Assembly (NCBI GenBank): GCA_002633005.1 | Contig: NMRA01000781.1 | Location: 44,608 to 70,917, forward strand | DNA: 26,310 nucleotides | Source of the DNA: Phoronis australis | Lineage: Eukaryota; Phoronida; Phoronidae | Direction: 5' to 3' | Part shown: piece after piece, positions 1 to 10,373 of the stretch | Layout: each line of letters starts with the position of its first letter | How positions within the stretch are numbered: position 1 is the stretch's first letter | Notes under the pieces: generated by a model | What the model saw: the letters and a program-made list of their open reading frames with translations, nothing else | Database searches by the model: none | What the model was told of the DNA's origin: nothing | Made by a program: the position numbers and the translations under genes

Positions 1-2211
1 TGACACGTTTATTTCCATATTAACTGAAAGCTCAGTTTCAACATGAAAACTTCGAATGAACAATTACTTAAAATAGATTACAAAGGCAATCATGATAGTA
101 AAATGAGACCGACTCGTGATCCCCATTCGTCGTTCTGGTAGTCGTCTGAATTGTTGGAGAAGCGCTGTCGTTCTACATGTTTAGGCCTACTGCAAACGAT
201 GGGAATGCAACGACTAGTCAGTGCTGCGCGGCTGAAGACAGGAATAACTAACATATTGTATATATGAGGGCGTTGTCTAGAAAGCGAATGCAATTTCAAA
301 TGCTACCAACATCAAATTCACCCAACCGTTATTTTACAATTAAAACCTTTCTCATCCACAGCCTTTGAAACGCTTGATGTTAACTCAGTGATACACTGGC
401 GCGTCTTCATGCAACTAAGGTGTCTGACCTAACACATCTGGGTTCGCTTACGTTTTTAACGACAGTGAAAACTCTGACTTGTGAAATCTGTTTGTGGATG
501 AAATGAAACTGATAACCGTTAACATTTTCTGATAATATGCGGGGAAGATAACAGGACCATTTCTTCTGGTCGTAACCAGTTTAGCGCCGTCCACGGTCAT
601 CACCAATTTCGCGCAGCTGTCTCCCTCAGTCACTACTAATTTATACCGCCATCCCCACTCCCCCACCCCCTGGCCTCCTGCTGCACATCATTGTCGATTT
701 TGTGCCACTAATTCTAAGGGAGTCTGCTAGGTGCACCCCCCTGCCAAGATCGTTGTTGCACACATTGATACGATAGGCTACTGGGCAGATCACGAACGTT
801 AGAAGAATCGACTAGTGACGACCTGAAAAGAAAAACGAAAGCATTCAATTTGGGACAGCGTGAACTCATGAAGGATGTAAACCAGGCAATTCAAGAACCG
901 GTCTACTATTTATATACTTAATTTTCTTTCTTAATATGTACTTAACCAATTGCAATCCGTCTATGTCGACCGTTTTCATTTCATTGCGTCGTATATTTTA
1001 TACAGTTAGGAAAATAGTTCTTCCCACATGTCTCTGCTGATGGACACTACACACTTCTGCTTACATTTAAGGTATGAATAGTCGCGAGTTTACTGAAGTC
1101 TCATTATAATTACAGAAATGTTGTTGAAGAATAACAGTGACTATCTGAAGAGAGGAATACATAACAAAATAGAATATGGAAACACCAAACAAAAATCAAA
1201 ACAACACTTACCTGTAGCAATAAGGCCTTAAATGCGAACGTACTGACCGCCTTGCATGAACGGAATGTTAGTTGAACTTGTTAGTTGAACAAAACTGTCT
1301 CAATGAAATTTTCATGGTTTACAAGTTTAAGAAGATTTCCGTATATAAGTCCAGCAGAATATATGGCCAATTTGCGTATCTTAAATTTTTCCCTAAAATA
1401 TACCTGGGATGCATATCTGAGAATAAAAATGCATGAAATCTAAAAATAATGCTATCCCCACTAGGATATAACTAGGGTGAGCTATAGTATTTATACTGTC
1501 TTCGTGTATTCGGCATTGCTGAGTATAGGCCCTGGTGTCTAAGACGTTTGGTTTTCCGAACTTATATACTGAAATCGCTGGTAATACTTCCCAAAATTAT
1601 TTACCCTTGCTGCAAGTAAGGCATCACCTCGCGTAAAAATAGAACAATAATAATTAGCAGTGTCACAGTTACCTCTTACGAATCAAACACAGTTAAACAC
1701 ACTTACAGCTGAAATGCCTCTAAAACTATCTTAAGTAATACAAAAAGCATGGTCTGTAGTTTAAGATCACATTTCATTTTTGTCTCAAAACTATCAACTG
1801 AAGCCGGTGACTAGACAAGAAGACAAGCTCCTGTGGAAAGTAGATATGGAACTCTGGGATGGAAACACCTATCAGATTCCGGGCCCGTTGCATTGGACTC
1901 CAGGTCCTGTATTCTTGTTAGCCTACCCCTAGGACCACAAGAAGCAACAACTACCAAATCTGATTCAACTGACTTGTCATTTTTTGGAAATGATTGGTGG
2001 AGGATTTTCTTAGTCGCCGGAGACAGAGAGTGCCACAGGGTCCCGGTGTCCTTGTCGGGATTCATCTCAATCTCAGGACACCATGGAGTCCAGGGTGTTG
2101 TACCTCAGACGGCACAGGGTGTGAATTAACAAGACCACAAGTACACAGACCAATGGATGAGCAAGCAAAATTGGGTTGCTGCAAGTTCAATCTTTTTTAG
2201 GTTTACATCGG

Positions 2212-2345
2212 GGTAAAGCTCGTAACGCTAAGACTTCGGTAAAAAGCAAGAATTCATGAAATTACGTGATGTATTGTGTATTTTAATTGAAAGCGTGATT
2301 TTAGCTAGATTTTTTATTTTCCAAGACAGCTACTGAACTCTACCC
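2212..2345 (+). repeat. Fragment of a dispersed repeat related to 15800-15950
   Basis: The segment beginning with cgtaacgctaagacttcg and aaaaagcaag matches, with scattered differences, the run at 15808-15950 (agtaacgctaggacctcg, aaaaagcaag, then a shared tgtattttaa and ctactgaac). This places it as a diverged copy of the left part of the element described at 15708-17215. Boundaries are by eye. Similarity fades after about 2345. Confidence 0.5.
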
Positions 2346-3605
2346 TAGTCTGCGTCCAGGGGCGCAAGGGTGAAAATCTCACAAGCACGCTAGGCTGAAG
2401 ACTTCGAGACGTATAGTGAGGCATTGCAAGCGAAGCACACGATCACACTATCTTCTTTAGCGAGATTCTTGTATCTGCGCTGCTTATCAGAGAGCAACAG
2501 ACAATTTGTAAGGGTAGTGAAACGTGGTTACGTGGATGTACATTAGTTTTTGATATGTGTTATAGCACACCGGCACTTACACAACATAGGACAGGGATGC
2601 AATGTCTCTGTAACAATTGCGTGTGTGCCGCGCTTCTTTCTGAGTGCTGGGCCTTGCACTATGTTTGATTTGTAACCAGCTTTATTTTGGCTCCGTCTCA
2701 TTCGGCTGCTGCTGTTCACTATCTACACTACTTTGAACGCGCGATATCCTACGGACAGACTTGGCTGTAGCCTATTGTGTATGGGGGCCTAAACAAAAAA
2801 TATTTCTCGTCGCATCAATGATAAAATCCAAACACGTCTTCAGGAGATTTTAGCCACTGACAAGGGCATTTGCAAAGGCCAGGACGTTTTAAAAATACAA
2901 ACGTTTCGTAAACACGCAAGTTGATGTCAGGCGTGCAAGTTCAGTGTCACAGTCAGAAGTCAAACAGCACGGTCTAATTAAACCAGAGCACATGTTACGC
3001 TACAACAAAAAAACTGCAGCCTTGGGTGTATTTCCCATTTGTATTTTCATCAGAAATTTTCGTCATACGGGACTCGGTGATTCTTTTCATAGCTACAGTG
3101 CCAAACACAAGCTAAATGCATGACAATCGAGTAATGGTCGTGACATCGTCAAGACGAGGTAAAAATTACAAATCCCGTTACACCGATTCTCGGATTCAAG
3201 CCTTATAGAGTAGTAATCATCCATTGAACGCTTTAGTGACACGGGGGTTGCGTCGATCCCAAATTAGCGTTTCTAAAATTTTCCTTGTCCGAAAGTCGTG
3301 GACAAAAATCCGACGTTTATGACATTGTCCAAAATTTGAGGATCGTTGAAAAACAGTTTTTGGACCTTTTGCGAATTTCGTGGACTATGAAAAACTCATT
3401 TCGGAAATATTTATTCTTGGTCGAAAATGGCGGGCCGTCCGAAAATCGCGCGACTTTACCGTACCCTCATTTGCTGTTGCGCCTGTCATGTTCAATTCTA
3501 ATTTTGTTTGATGCCTTGTGTGTTCTATTTAAGTATTTGTATTTTGTATTGTTTATGATTTGGGAATGTAGTGGTTGGGGGGAACCAGTTGAGATTTAAA
3601 AGTTT

Positions 3606-4507
3606 ACCGTATTCGCCCTAATAACCGACTATGCTCCTATAAGCATCTCCCCATGCGTTTTCAAACTTTGCTAAAATAAGCCCTCAACCCATGAGTGTGT
3701 ACGAGCGAAAAATGCCTTACCTGCATTCCTAAAATTCTACGTCTTCAATTTATCAATAATATCCAACAGTCCTGAAAAAAAATCATTGTGCGCAGAATTT
3801 GTAGACCATGAGCCTCGCCGCTATGTCTGTATTTAGCCGTGACTATACATTTCAAACTTCTGCTGTGCCTCAAAATCATGAACACAAAAGTTTTGCTGAT
3901 CTTGCGAGGAATATGTCGCACTATGATCTGACCTTTTAGAACAGACATAGAGTGTACTTGTCAAGGGGATTGTATTGTAGATGTTTCCCTCCCTCAACAG
4001 GAATTTCTTTGTATACGTGAAAACCGTGAATCGTTCGAAGACTAATAAATAACTTGGCCAGTGTTAAAAGCACGTGGCCAGGAAGCGCGCGCTACATACA
4101 TGTACCTGTCATCAAAGACATTAGTCAGGAAGTATCCATTCATGAAACGGGTAGCATAGCATCGGCAAGAAATGAATATTGGCACTAATTTCTGACAGTT
4201 TCTAAAACTATAAAAAATGTTTGCATTATTTTTAAGAAGGATTGTTTGATTAATTATAAGTGGTGTTTTTAAGCCAAATATCTGATAAAACGACCACTGA
4301 CAGTGAATGCTTGCACCAAAAAATAACTGTCAGATAATCACGTCCGCAACCAGCCATATGCCGACTAATATGGGCCTTACTGAGACATATGTCGGAACGT
4401 TTTTAGCACATGAGACTGGGAAGTGCTGAATGAAACACGTTCTGCTTTAGGCCTACTGCTTGTGCTAATTTCTTGAGATACAATGCACATCTAGCTCATT
4501 AGATTTA
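3606..4507 (-). mobile_element. Dispersed transposon-like repeat, copy A (inverted relative to copy B at 15708)
   Basis: Read on the - strand, this segment is clearly collinear with 16461-17200 on the + strand. Shared landmarks in order are gagctagatgtgcattgtat, gcagtaggcctaaa, cgtgtttcattcagcact, gctaaaaacgttc, gcattcactgtcagtggtc, atatttggcttaaaaacacc, atcagcaaaacttttgtgtt, tctgcgcacaat and aggactgt(c/t)ggatatta. On the + strand its left end is accgtattcgccctaataac, nearly the same as the start of copy B (taccgtattcgccgtaatag), so these may be the two terminal inverted repeats of one DNA-transposon family. Homology stops at about 4507, immediately before a 38-bp satellite. I see no transposase frame, so it is probably non-autonomous. 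Confidence 0.65.
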
Positions 4508-4508
4508 A

Positions 4509-4860
4509 TGCAATCTGTCTTTGTTGTGTTATGGTCTATATATTATTGCAATCTGTCTTTGTTTTGTTCTGGACTATGTATTAATGCAATCTGTCTTTGT
4601 TGTGTTCTGGTTTATGTATTAATGCAATCCGTCTTTGTTGTGTTCTGGTCTATGTATTAATGCAATCTGTCTTTGTTGTGTGCTGGTTTATGTATTAATG
4701 CAATCCGTCTTTGTTGTGTTCTGGTCTATGTATTAATGCAATCTGTCTTTGTTGTGTTCTTGTCTATGTATTAATGCAACCTGTCTTTGTTGTGTTCTGG
4801 TCTATGTATTAATGCAATCTGTCTTTGTTGTGTTCTGGTCTACGTATTAATGCACTCTGC
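4509..4860 (+). repeat. 38-bp minisatellite, about 9 copies
   Basis: The unit begins tgcaatctgtctttgttgtg and ends ggtctatgtattaa. It repeats with a strict 38-bp period (starts at 4509, 4547, 4585, 4623 and so on) with a few substitutions, such as tgcaatccgtc. The last copy degenerates at about 4850 (tgcactctgc). The array sits in the intron just left of the penultimate SLC22 exon and abuts the truncated end of the transposon-like repeat. Confidence 0.95.
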
Positions 4861-4965
4861 TGTGAACCCTTGAACAGTTGAATTTTGAACTCTTGCTGAT
4901 ATCTTTATACTATCAACATTTACCGTCAACTATTCATGTTGTGCAATTCGTGTCCTTTTCAACAG

Positions 4966-5184
4966 AAACATTGGGATGGGTATGTCATCAGTGTCTGCGC
5001 GCGTCGGTGGAATGATAGCCCCAGTCTTCCTCCACCTGAAGGATGTCTGGCTGCCTCTGCCCATGTTGTTGTTTGGCAGCCTCTCTGTGTTGGCTGGTCT
5101 CTTGGTCCTACTTCTGCCTGAACCATTGGGTAAACCTCTACCTCAAACTATAGAAGATATCACTGGTAGACGGGCAGGAAAAGG
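4966..5184 (+). CDS. SLC22-family transporter, penultimate coding exon (TM11-TM12)
   Basis: This exon encodes the C-terminal membrane part of a major-facilitator solute carrier of the SLC22 (organic cation/anion/zwitterion transporter) family, which moves small organic ions across the plasma membrane. Visible residues are a family-typical RNxGMGMSS-ARVGG start of TM11 followed by APVFLHL, then TM12 (LPMLLFGSLSVLAGLLVLLLP), then the signature LPEPLGKPLPQTIED. The exon opens after a cttttcaacag acceptor at 4965 with one base completing a split codon (AG or CG plus A, giving Arg). It closes with AAAGG|GTAGGT, leaving two bases. Ignoring the donor gives a stop seven bases on, so the donor is needed to reach the next exon. 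Subfamily (OCT, OCTN or OAT) cannot be assigned from about 73 residues. Recognition of the family is firm. Confidence 0.88.
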
Positions 5185-5394
5185 GTAGGTAGATCAACAC
5201 GAATTATTTAGTCTCACACTAGTTGCTGATTCTATTACTATAGCATATATTAAGTGTCGTGTTCACCATAGTCTATGAATTATGATTAGGTTTCTTTGTG
5301 CAAAAGTTATGAACTAGTGGAAAATTAATCTTTATTTCCAAAATATGTTTTTAAAAAAATGTTCTGATTGTTATTGATGCTGTGCACCATGTTT

Positions 5395-5460
5395 TATGAA
5401 ACTCCATGTAACTGTTCATCGTTCCAGTATGAAACTCCATGTAACTGTTCATCGTTCCAG
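5395..5460 (+). repeat. 33-bp exact tandem duplication spanning a splice acceptor
   Basis: Two adjacent identical 33-bp copies (5395-5427 and 5428-5460) each begin tatgaaactccatg and end catcgttccag. Each supplies an AG acceptor for the last SLC22 exon. Since 33 is a multiple of three and the second copy has no stop in the relevant frame, both acceptors keep the reading frame. Confidence 0.93.
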
Positions 5461-5599
5461 TAAACACCCAATCCCTCTCGACAATTCAACTGAAATAGAG
5501 GTTCTTGAGGTGAACAATGGTGCTGGCGACATTGCAAATAAGGAAGGCATCGAGTACGAAACTGACGATGAACCAAATCAAGACAAGACTATGGTTTAA
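5461..5599 (+). CDS. SLC22-family transporter, last coding exon (cytoplasmic tail)
   Basis: The exon begins after cgttccag, and its first base T completes the Gly codon left split by the previous exon (GG|T). It then reads KHPIPLDNSTEIEVLEVN onward to EYETDDEPNQDKTMV and TAA at 5597-5599, about 45 residues. The tail is acidic and polar, as expected for the poorly conserved cytoplasmic C-terminus of SLC22 proteins. The intron before it is short, 276 bp. A perfect 33-bp tandem duplication places a second identical acceptor at 5427. Using it would add 11 residues (MKLHVTVHRSS) in frame, so the exon could start at 5428 instead. Which acceptor is used cannot be decided from sequence alone. Confidence 0.8.
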
Positions 5600-5760
5600 C
5601 ATATGTCTAGACACTGTCATGTTTGAAGCTTTCCTTTTTTGCACATTTGGCATTAGCTGTTGTTGTGTTGAGGCCGAACTTGAGGTCTATTTTTGGAGTC
5701 ATAAAGTTTTGTATTTGAACATTTTACATAAAACATTTTTGAAAGGTTCTTTTGCATGTG
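5600..5760 (+). other. Probable 3' UTR of the SLC22 gene
   Basis: This is AT-rich sequence after the TAA with no canonical AATAAA close by. Weak variants (cataaag near 5701, cataaaac near 5727) are present. The nearest clear AATAAA on this strand is at about 7051 (acaataaagg), and an ATTAAA lies near 6703. The transcript end is therefore undecided. Confidence 0.35.
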
Positions 5761-5921
5761 TGGTACGGTAATACTATCATCATGAGCGTAGTGTGGTACG
5801 GTAATACTATCATCATGAGCGTAGTGTGGTACGGTAATACTATCATCATGAGCGTAGTGTGGTACGGTAATACTATTTTCATGGGGAGGTAGTGTGGTAA
5901 AGTAATACTATCATCATGGTG
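5761..5921 (+). repeat. 33-bp minisatellite, about 5 copies
   Basis: The unit tggtacggtaatactatcat plus catgagcgtagtg recurs at 5761, 5794, 5827, 5860 and 5893. The last two are diverged (ttttcatggggagg; tggtaaagtaat). Confidence 0.95.
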
Positions 5922-7075
5922 CTTTTGTTTGCTGGTAGTTTATATATTAGATCTGTAGGATATATGTGTGTGCTATAATTCGTACAAACTGTAATGTATG
6001 AAGGAGATGCAATCAGCAGAAACAACTTCAAATCAGGAATAATACTCAAGAAAAGGTACTGTCCTCATAATGTGCCAAATTTTTACTGCCTTTTTGCTGT
6101 GTCATATTTTGTACACTGTTGCTAAGCAACATTCTGGGTGCTTTTTATTTTAGATTGAAATTTTATTTTTATCCTGAAATTTAAACCATATTCCTGTAGT
6201 CACGAGCAACTAACTATATCGCTGAAAAGACAATCCTGAATGGAAAATTACTCTTACTATTGAATGTGAGCACATATGAAATGATGCCAACGTAAATCCA
6301 GTCGTTAAATGTGTTGTAAAGCAGGTGATATTTTTATCACCTAATTTAATTGCTTTTGTCTTTTAATTCACTAGGGTTGCTAATCATTTGCTTTTTTGTT
6401 TGTGCTTCATTTTCTGTGCCTCAGATGTCTTATTAGCCATTTCTAGAATAGTATTGATGTGCCCATTTTGATGTTTGCCCTGAGAACCCAATTATTTGAG
6501 CTAAATGGTTCTTATACATTTTCTGGGAAATAGAAATTCAATCACTGAATCCTATTCTCCCACTTGTGGATATGTACCAAACATTCCCACTGAGGAATGA
6601 CCATCTCCTTCAAGGATAACTTCTGTCACTTTTCAGCATAATGTATAACTTTATGAACTAATCTGCATACAGTCAAATATTTAGAAAACTACGAGCTACA
6701 GAATTAAATTCAGTAAATTATGTGATTTTCTGAAAGGAAAAACCCAATGGAATTTAATTTTTGATTTTATTCAAATGTGCCATTAATTGGGTCTTTAAGT
6801 AAAAATACAGGTACATTCATAACAAATAATGGTATAAATAACATAATAAAAAATCTCATTGCCCCTCGTTCAAATGAGGAATATTTTAAAAACAATTGTT
6901 ATGGTGACTATTGCATAAAGCATAAGTGTTATGGCGACCAGTGCATGAACTATCTGAAAGTTTTTTATGAATACCATCTGTCATTTCTGAGCTAATGGTT
7001 TGAAAGTGTGCCAACTTTGAATGTTTTTCTAAAATTACACAGGTCTTTAACAATAAAGGCTTATTGTCCTTGGAT
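5922..7075. other. Intergenic DNA, no gene seen
   Basis: This is AT-rich sequence between the SLC22 3' end and the 28-bp satellite. A 72-codon open frame at 6777-6995 (+) is low-complexity (Asn, Ile, Lys, Tyr-rich) and matches no family I recognise. It may partly be 3' UTR if SLC22 is polyadenylated at the AATAAA near 7051. Confidence 0.5.
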
Positions 7076-7698
7076 TAATCTCTACACAAGGAAATATGTC
7101 TTAATCCGTCTACACAGGGAAATATGTCTTAATCTGTCTACACAGGGAAACATGTCTTAATCTGTCTACACAGGAAAATATGTCTTGATCTGTCTACACA
7201 GGGAAACATGTCTTAATCTGTCCACGCGAGGAAATAGGTCTTGATCTGTCCACGCGAGGAAATATGTCTTGATCTGTCCACGCGAGGAAATATGTCTTGA
7301 TCTGTCCACGCGAGGAAATATGTCTTGATCTGTCCACGCGAGGAAATATGTCTTGATCTGTCCACGCGAGGAAATATGTCTTGATCTGTCCACGCGAGGA
7401 GATATGTGTTAATCTGTCCACGTGAGGAGATATGTCTTAATCTGTCCCCGCGAGGAAATATGTCTTAATCTGTCCCCGCGAGGAAATATGTCTTAATCTG
7501 TTCGCGCGAGGAAATAGGTCTTAATCTGTCCCCGCGAGGAAATATGTCTTAATCTGTCCACGCGAGGAAATAGGTCTTAATCTGTCCACGCGAGGAAATA
7601 TGTCTTAATCTGTCTACGCGAGGAAATATGTCTCAATCTGTCTACACGAGGAAATATACATGTCTTAATCTGTCTACGTGAGGAAATATGTTTTAATG
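7076..7698 (+). repeat. 28-bp minisatellite, about 22 copies
   Basis: The unit is ggaaatatgtctt(a/g)atctgt followed by c(c/t)acgcga. Left copies carry the variant tctacacagg and central copies ccacgcgagg or ccccgcgagg, so the array has at least two sequence subtypes in blocks. Because 28 is not a multiple of three, each repeat shifts the frame and the same long open frames appear in several frames on the - strand. These are repeat artefacts, not genes. Confidence 0.96.
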
Positions 7699-7931
7699 AT
7701 CAACTAAGGTGCTTATTTTGTGCCAAAGTTGACTCTATTCTAAAACAAAAGATAAGGCAATGAAAATGATTTCGAACTGCTATTTGATAGATTCTTCAAG
7801 AGATTGAAGCACCCCCTGGTGCTTATTTGTAGTTCTTCACTAGACACCATCCTAAAATGGTCGACAGTTGAGACGGTGCTTTTGAGTTGCTGACTGCTTA
7901 TTAGTGGTTCATAAGACTAGATTCCAACCTA
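7699..7931. other. Short intergenic spacer between two arrays
   Basis: Contains loosely repeated phrases (ggtgcttattttgtg, tggtgcttatttgtag, acggtgcttttgag) at roughly 70-100 bp spacing that may be relics of an older tandem repeat. Nothing coding is seen. Confidence 0.35.
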
Positions 7932-8040
7932 AAAATGTGCGATACGTTCTCGCTAGCAAAATGTGCGATACGTTCTCGCTAGCAAAATGTGCGATACGTT
8001 CTCGCTTGCAAAATGTGTGATACGCTCCCACCTGCAAAAT
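7932..8040 (+). repeat. 26-bp minisatellite, 4 copies
   Basis: The unit aaaatgtgcgatacgttctc plus gctagc is repeated four times. The last copy is diverged (gtgtgatacgctcccacctgc). Confidence 0.92.
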
Positions 8041-8824
8041 CTGTTGTAAACATAGTCCCAAACTGTTTCTCAATTCCACTTGCTGTGTAGTAAAGCTAGT
8101 CTTGTGATTTCAAAAAACATTGATAGGTTACAGAATCATACTATTAGTTTGATAAGGAAACATTCAGAACATGTAAATGATTGTATTGCCTTTAAACCCT
8201 GTGTGCATGGTTCAAATATTCCAGGAATAGCAACCGTGTAACCATGTCGACAGTGCACTCCCGAGACGGACACATTCCAATTTAAATTTGGTGAAGTCCA
8301 TTTGTGTCTTGGATGCAAGCAGCCTGTGTTGCATTCAGGTCATCTGGTTTACTGACTTGTACTTACTCAATAACTTGCTTATGATAATACAACACATGTT
8401 GTGAAAATTAGAAGCAGGTCCGAGTCACACAAGTACAATAAGCTGATGTTTGATTTCAACTCCTAGTGAAAGTGTTTTCTAAATCGACAAGTCTAAATCC
8501 AGATATCAGTCTAGATTGCTAAGTGTTCCTGCACTCTTTTGTTCACCATCACTGCTCGCATGCTAATTATTTCCCTTGGTTCAAAGAAATACTTAACCAT
8601 GCATCAGTAGGTAGGCCTACCAGAGAAGTGAAACCTAACTCATCTGGATTGACAAATTTTATTGTATTTCTTTGTGTCGCAATGATTCAAACTTATTAAC
8701 TTTTCCAAGGAAAAAGATGTCGATAATGGGTATAGGGTTGCTACTAAACAATGTTGTACTTGATATTTTTTCTTCATGGTTAATAAGCATTTGAAAATTA
8801 ATCTAGGATTCTAATTTCATTTTT
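8041..8824. other. Intergenic DNA, nothing recognised
   Basis: There is no supported gene, RNA or repeat. A TAGGCCTA octamer lies near 8611. A 60-codon open frame on the - strand (8136-8318) has no recognisable feature. Confidence 0.5.
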
Positions 8825-9954
8825 ATGCGCCCACATATTTATATGTAGTTGCATATTGCCGTCATCTCTGTCTGGGCATCCGGCGTCCACAGCTGTATCT
8901 CCTAAACCCCGCACAGGATCTTGATCAGATTTGGCAGATGTGTTCCAATGAAGCTGACGACAGATGACGACGAATTTCGGACCTCTCCGATTACCGGTGT
9001 GCCCCCAAGTGGTGATTTGATTTTAGTTTTTTACGCTTACCTATGTATCTTTGGAGGTCCTCAACGGATTTTCATATAATTTGGTAGTTCTGCATCTATT
9101 AGTAAGATGATGCGTTTTCAGACGGATTCGAGGTACTTTGAGCCACCTAGTGGGAATTTTTACTGTTTTCGAGTCTGTTTTTTCGCATCTGTCATTCTAT
9201 CAACCGAACCGCTCTAGGGATGATTTTGAAAATTGGCATATAAAGTTCTTACTGTGAAGAGGGCAGCTAAAGATGATTTTCCGATGACTTGGATTACTAT
9301 GGCGCCTCCTAGTGGAAGTTTTGTTGGTTTTTGGGCCCATGGCTGTATCTCCTAAATGCTCTACAGGATCTTTATTGAATTTTGCTGGTGTATTTATATG
9401 AAGTTAACAGAGGATGGCGTTTTTCAGACAGATCGGGCTACCTGTGTGCCCCCTAGTGGCAATTTTAGTTTTTTAGGTTATTGTCTTTTTATCTGAGAGG
9501 GTCGTCAATGGATTTTCATAAAATTTAGCAGTTAGGCATCTATAGTGAGGTGACGCTATCATCCGGTTTTCGGTAAAATTTGAGGCAATTTGCACCACCT
9601 TGTGGCCATTTTTTCTGTTTTCAAGTCTTGTTATTTGGCGTCTGCCCCTCTGTCAACCAAACCACTCTAAGGATGGTTGTGGAAATTGGCATATATGTTC
9701 CTAATGTGAAGAGGAAATCTGACGATGATTTTCCTACAACTTTATTTACTGTGGCGCCTCCTAGTGATAGTTATGTTTTTTGCGCTTATAGCCTCTTCGT
9801 GGCAATTTCACTTCTTCGTTTTCCCGTGTTCTCTCAGAAGTTCCTTGACGGATTTTTATGAAATTTAGTAAATAACTTTGAGAACACATACAAGTTGTCT
9901 GATGGATTAAACACCCTTAGAAGGACACCATTAGTGGTGCATTCGTGGGCGCAT
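8825..9954. mobile_element. 1.13-kb element with terminal inverted repeats and a ~450-bp internal higher-order repeat
   Basis: The segment is bounded by the 10-bp inverted repeats atgcgcccac (8825-8834) and gtgggcgcat (9945-9954). Inside, six copies of a motif close to cctagtgg followed by a T-rich run lie at 9008, 9149, 9311, 9455, 9601 and 9763 (agtgg or its equivalent). Copies three apart match best: their spacing is 447-452 bp, and they share phrases such as ctgtatctcctaaa, gcgcctcctagtg and gtgaagagg. This is a ~150-bp monomer organised as a duplicated trimer. No transposase or RT frame is visible. I infer a non-autonomous DNA transposon, but no target-site duplication was resolved. Confidence 0.65.
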
Positions 9955-10037
9955 TTCAACGCTCCGCATTGCTCTTGTAATGGATGTTGTTAGTACGTGA
10001 ATTGATACTGCCATTATTCGGTGCTGATCTTGCCAGT

Positions 10038-10373
10038 TTTGTTATGCATTTAATTTCATACTTGTGTGCCATGTGTTATGCATTTAATATCATACATGTG
10101 TGCCATTTTTAATGCATAATACATATGTGCCACTTGTTATGCATTTAATATCATACACGTGTGCCACTTGTTATGCATTTAATATCATACACGTGTGCCA
10201 CTTGTTATGCATTTAATATCATACACGTGTGCCACTTGTTATGCATTTAATATCATACACGTGTGCCACTTGTTATGAATTTAATATCATACACGTGTGC
10301 CATTTGTTATGCATTTAATATCATACAGGTGTGCCATGTGTTATGCATTTAATATCATACTTGTGTGCCATTT
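10038..10373 (+). repeat. 34-bp minisatellite, about 10 copies
   Basis: The unit ttgttatgcatttaatatca plus tacacgtgtgccac is repeated with a 34-bp period. The central copies are nearly identical and the outer ones diverged (one is shortened near 10110). Each unit contains the palindromes atgcat and cacgtg. Confidence 0.95.

Larger units (their letters stand above)
1..4965. other. Intronic/upstream DNA of the SLC22 gene without recognisable exons
   Basis: I found no convincing coding exon here on either strand. Open frames of 60-105 codons occur (for example 90-299 -, 448-666 -, 1811-2065 -, 1833-2129 +, 3285-3599 +), but none shows a family signature, hydrophobic pattern or paired splice sites. 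The stretch contains repeat-derived DNA at about 2212-2345 and 3606-4507 and a 38-bp satellite at 4509-4860, listed separately. Because the first recognisable SLC22 exon begins at 4966 with a splice acceptor, at least the right-hand part must be intron of that gene. The remaining exons of a ~10-exon SLC22 gene presumably lie left of the window. Confidence 0.5.

Noticed and set aside
1833-2129. 98-codon + strand frame with an overlapping 84-codon - strand frame.
   Set aside because: No recognisable domain, no paired splice sites and no repeat match; possibly an old transposon remnant, but there is no basis to annotate it.
2331-2365. The string gaactctaccctagtctgcgt reads ELYPSLR on the + strand, resembling the ELYPT-R motif expected in the SLC22 exon just before 4966.
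   Set aside because: The frame is closed by stops a few codons upstream, there is no suitable donor, and the same bases align with the dispersed repeat at about 15935-15955 (ctactgaacacacccc), so it is repeat-derived chance similarity.
3285-3599. 104-codon + strand frame.
   Set aside because: It has no family signature or matching splice sites, and its Leu/Phe/Tyr-rich right half looks like translated AT-rich DNA next to the end of the transposon-like repeat.
7166-7421. Two overlapping 75-codon frames on the - strand with repeated DRSRHISSRGQIKTYF-type peptide.
   Set aside because: They are produced by the 28-bp minisatellite, whose period shifts the same open sequence through all frames; there is no start context, splice site or family match.
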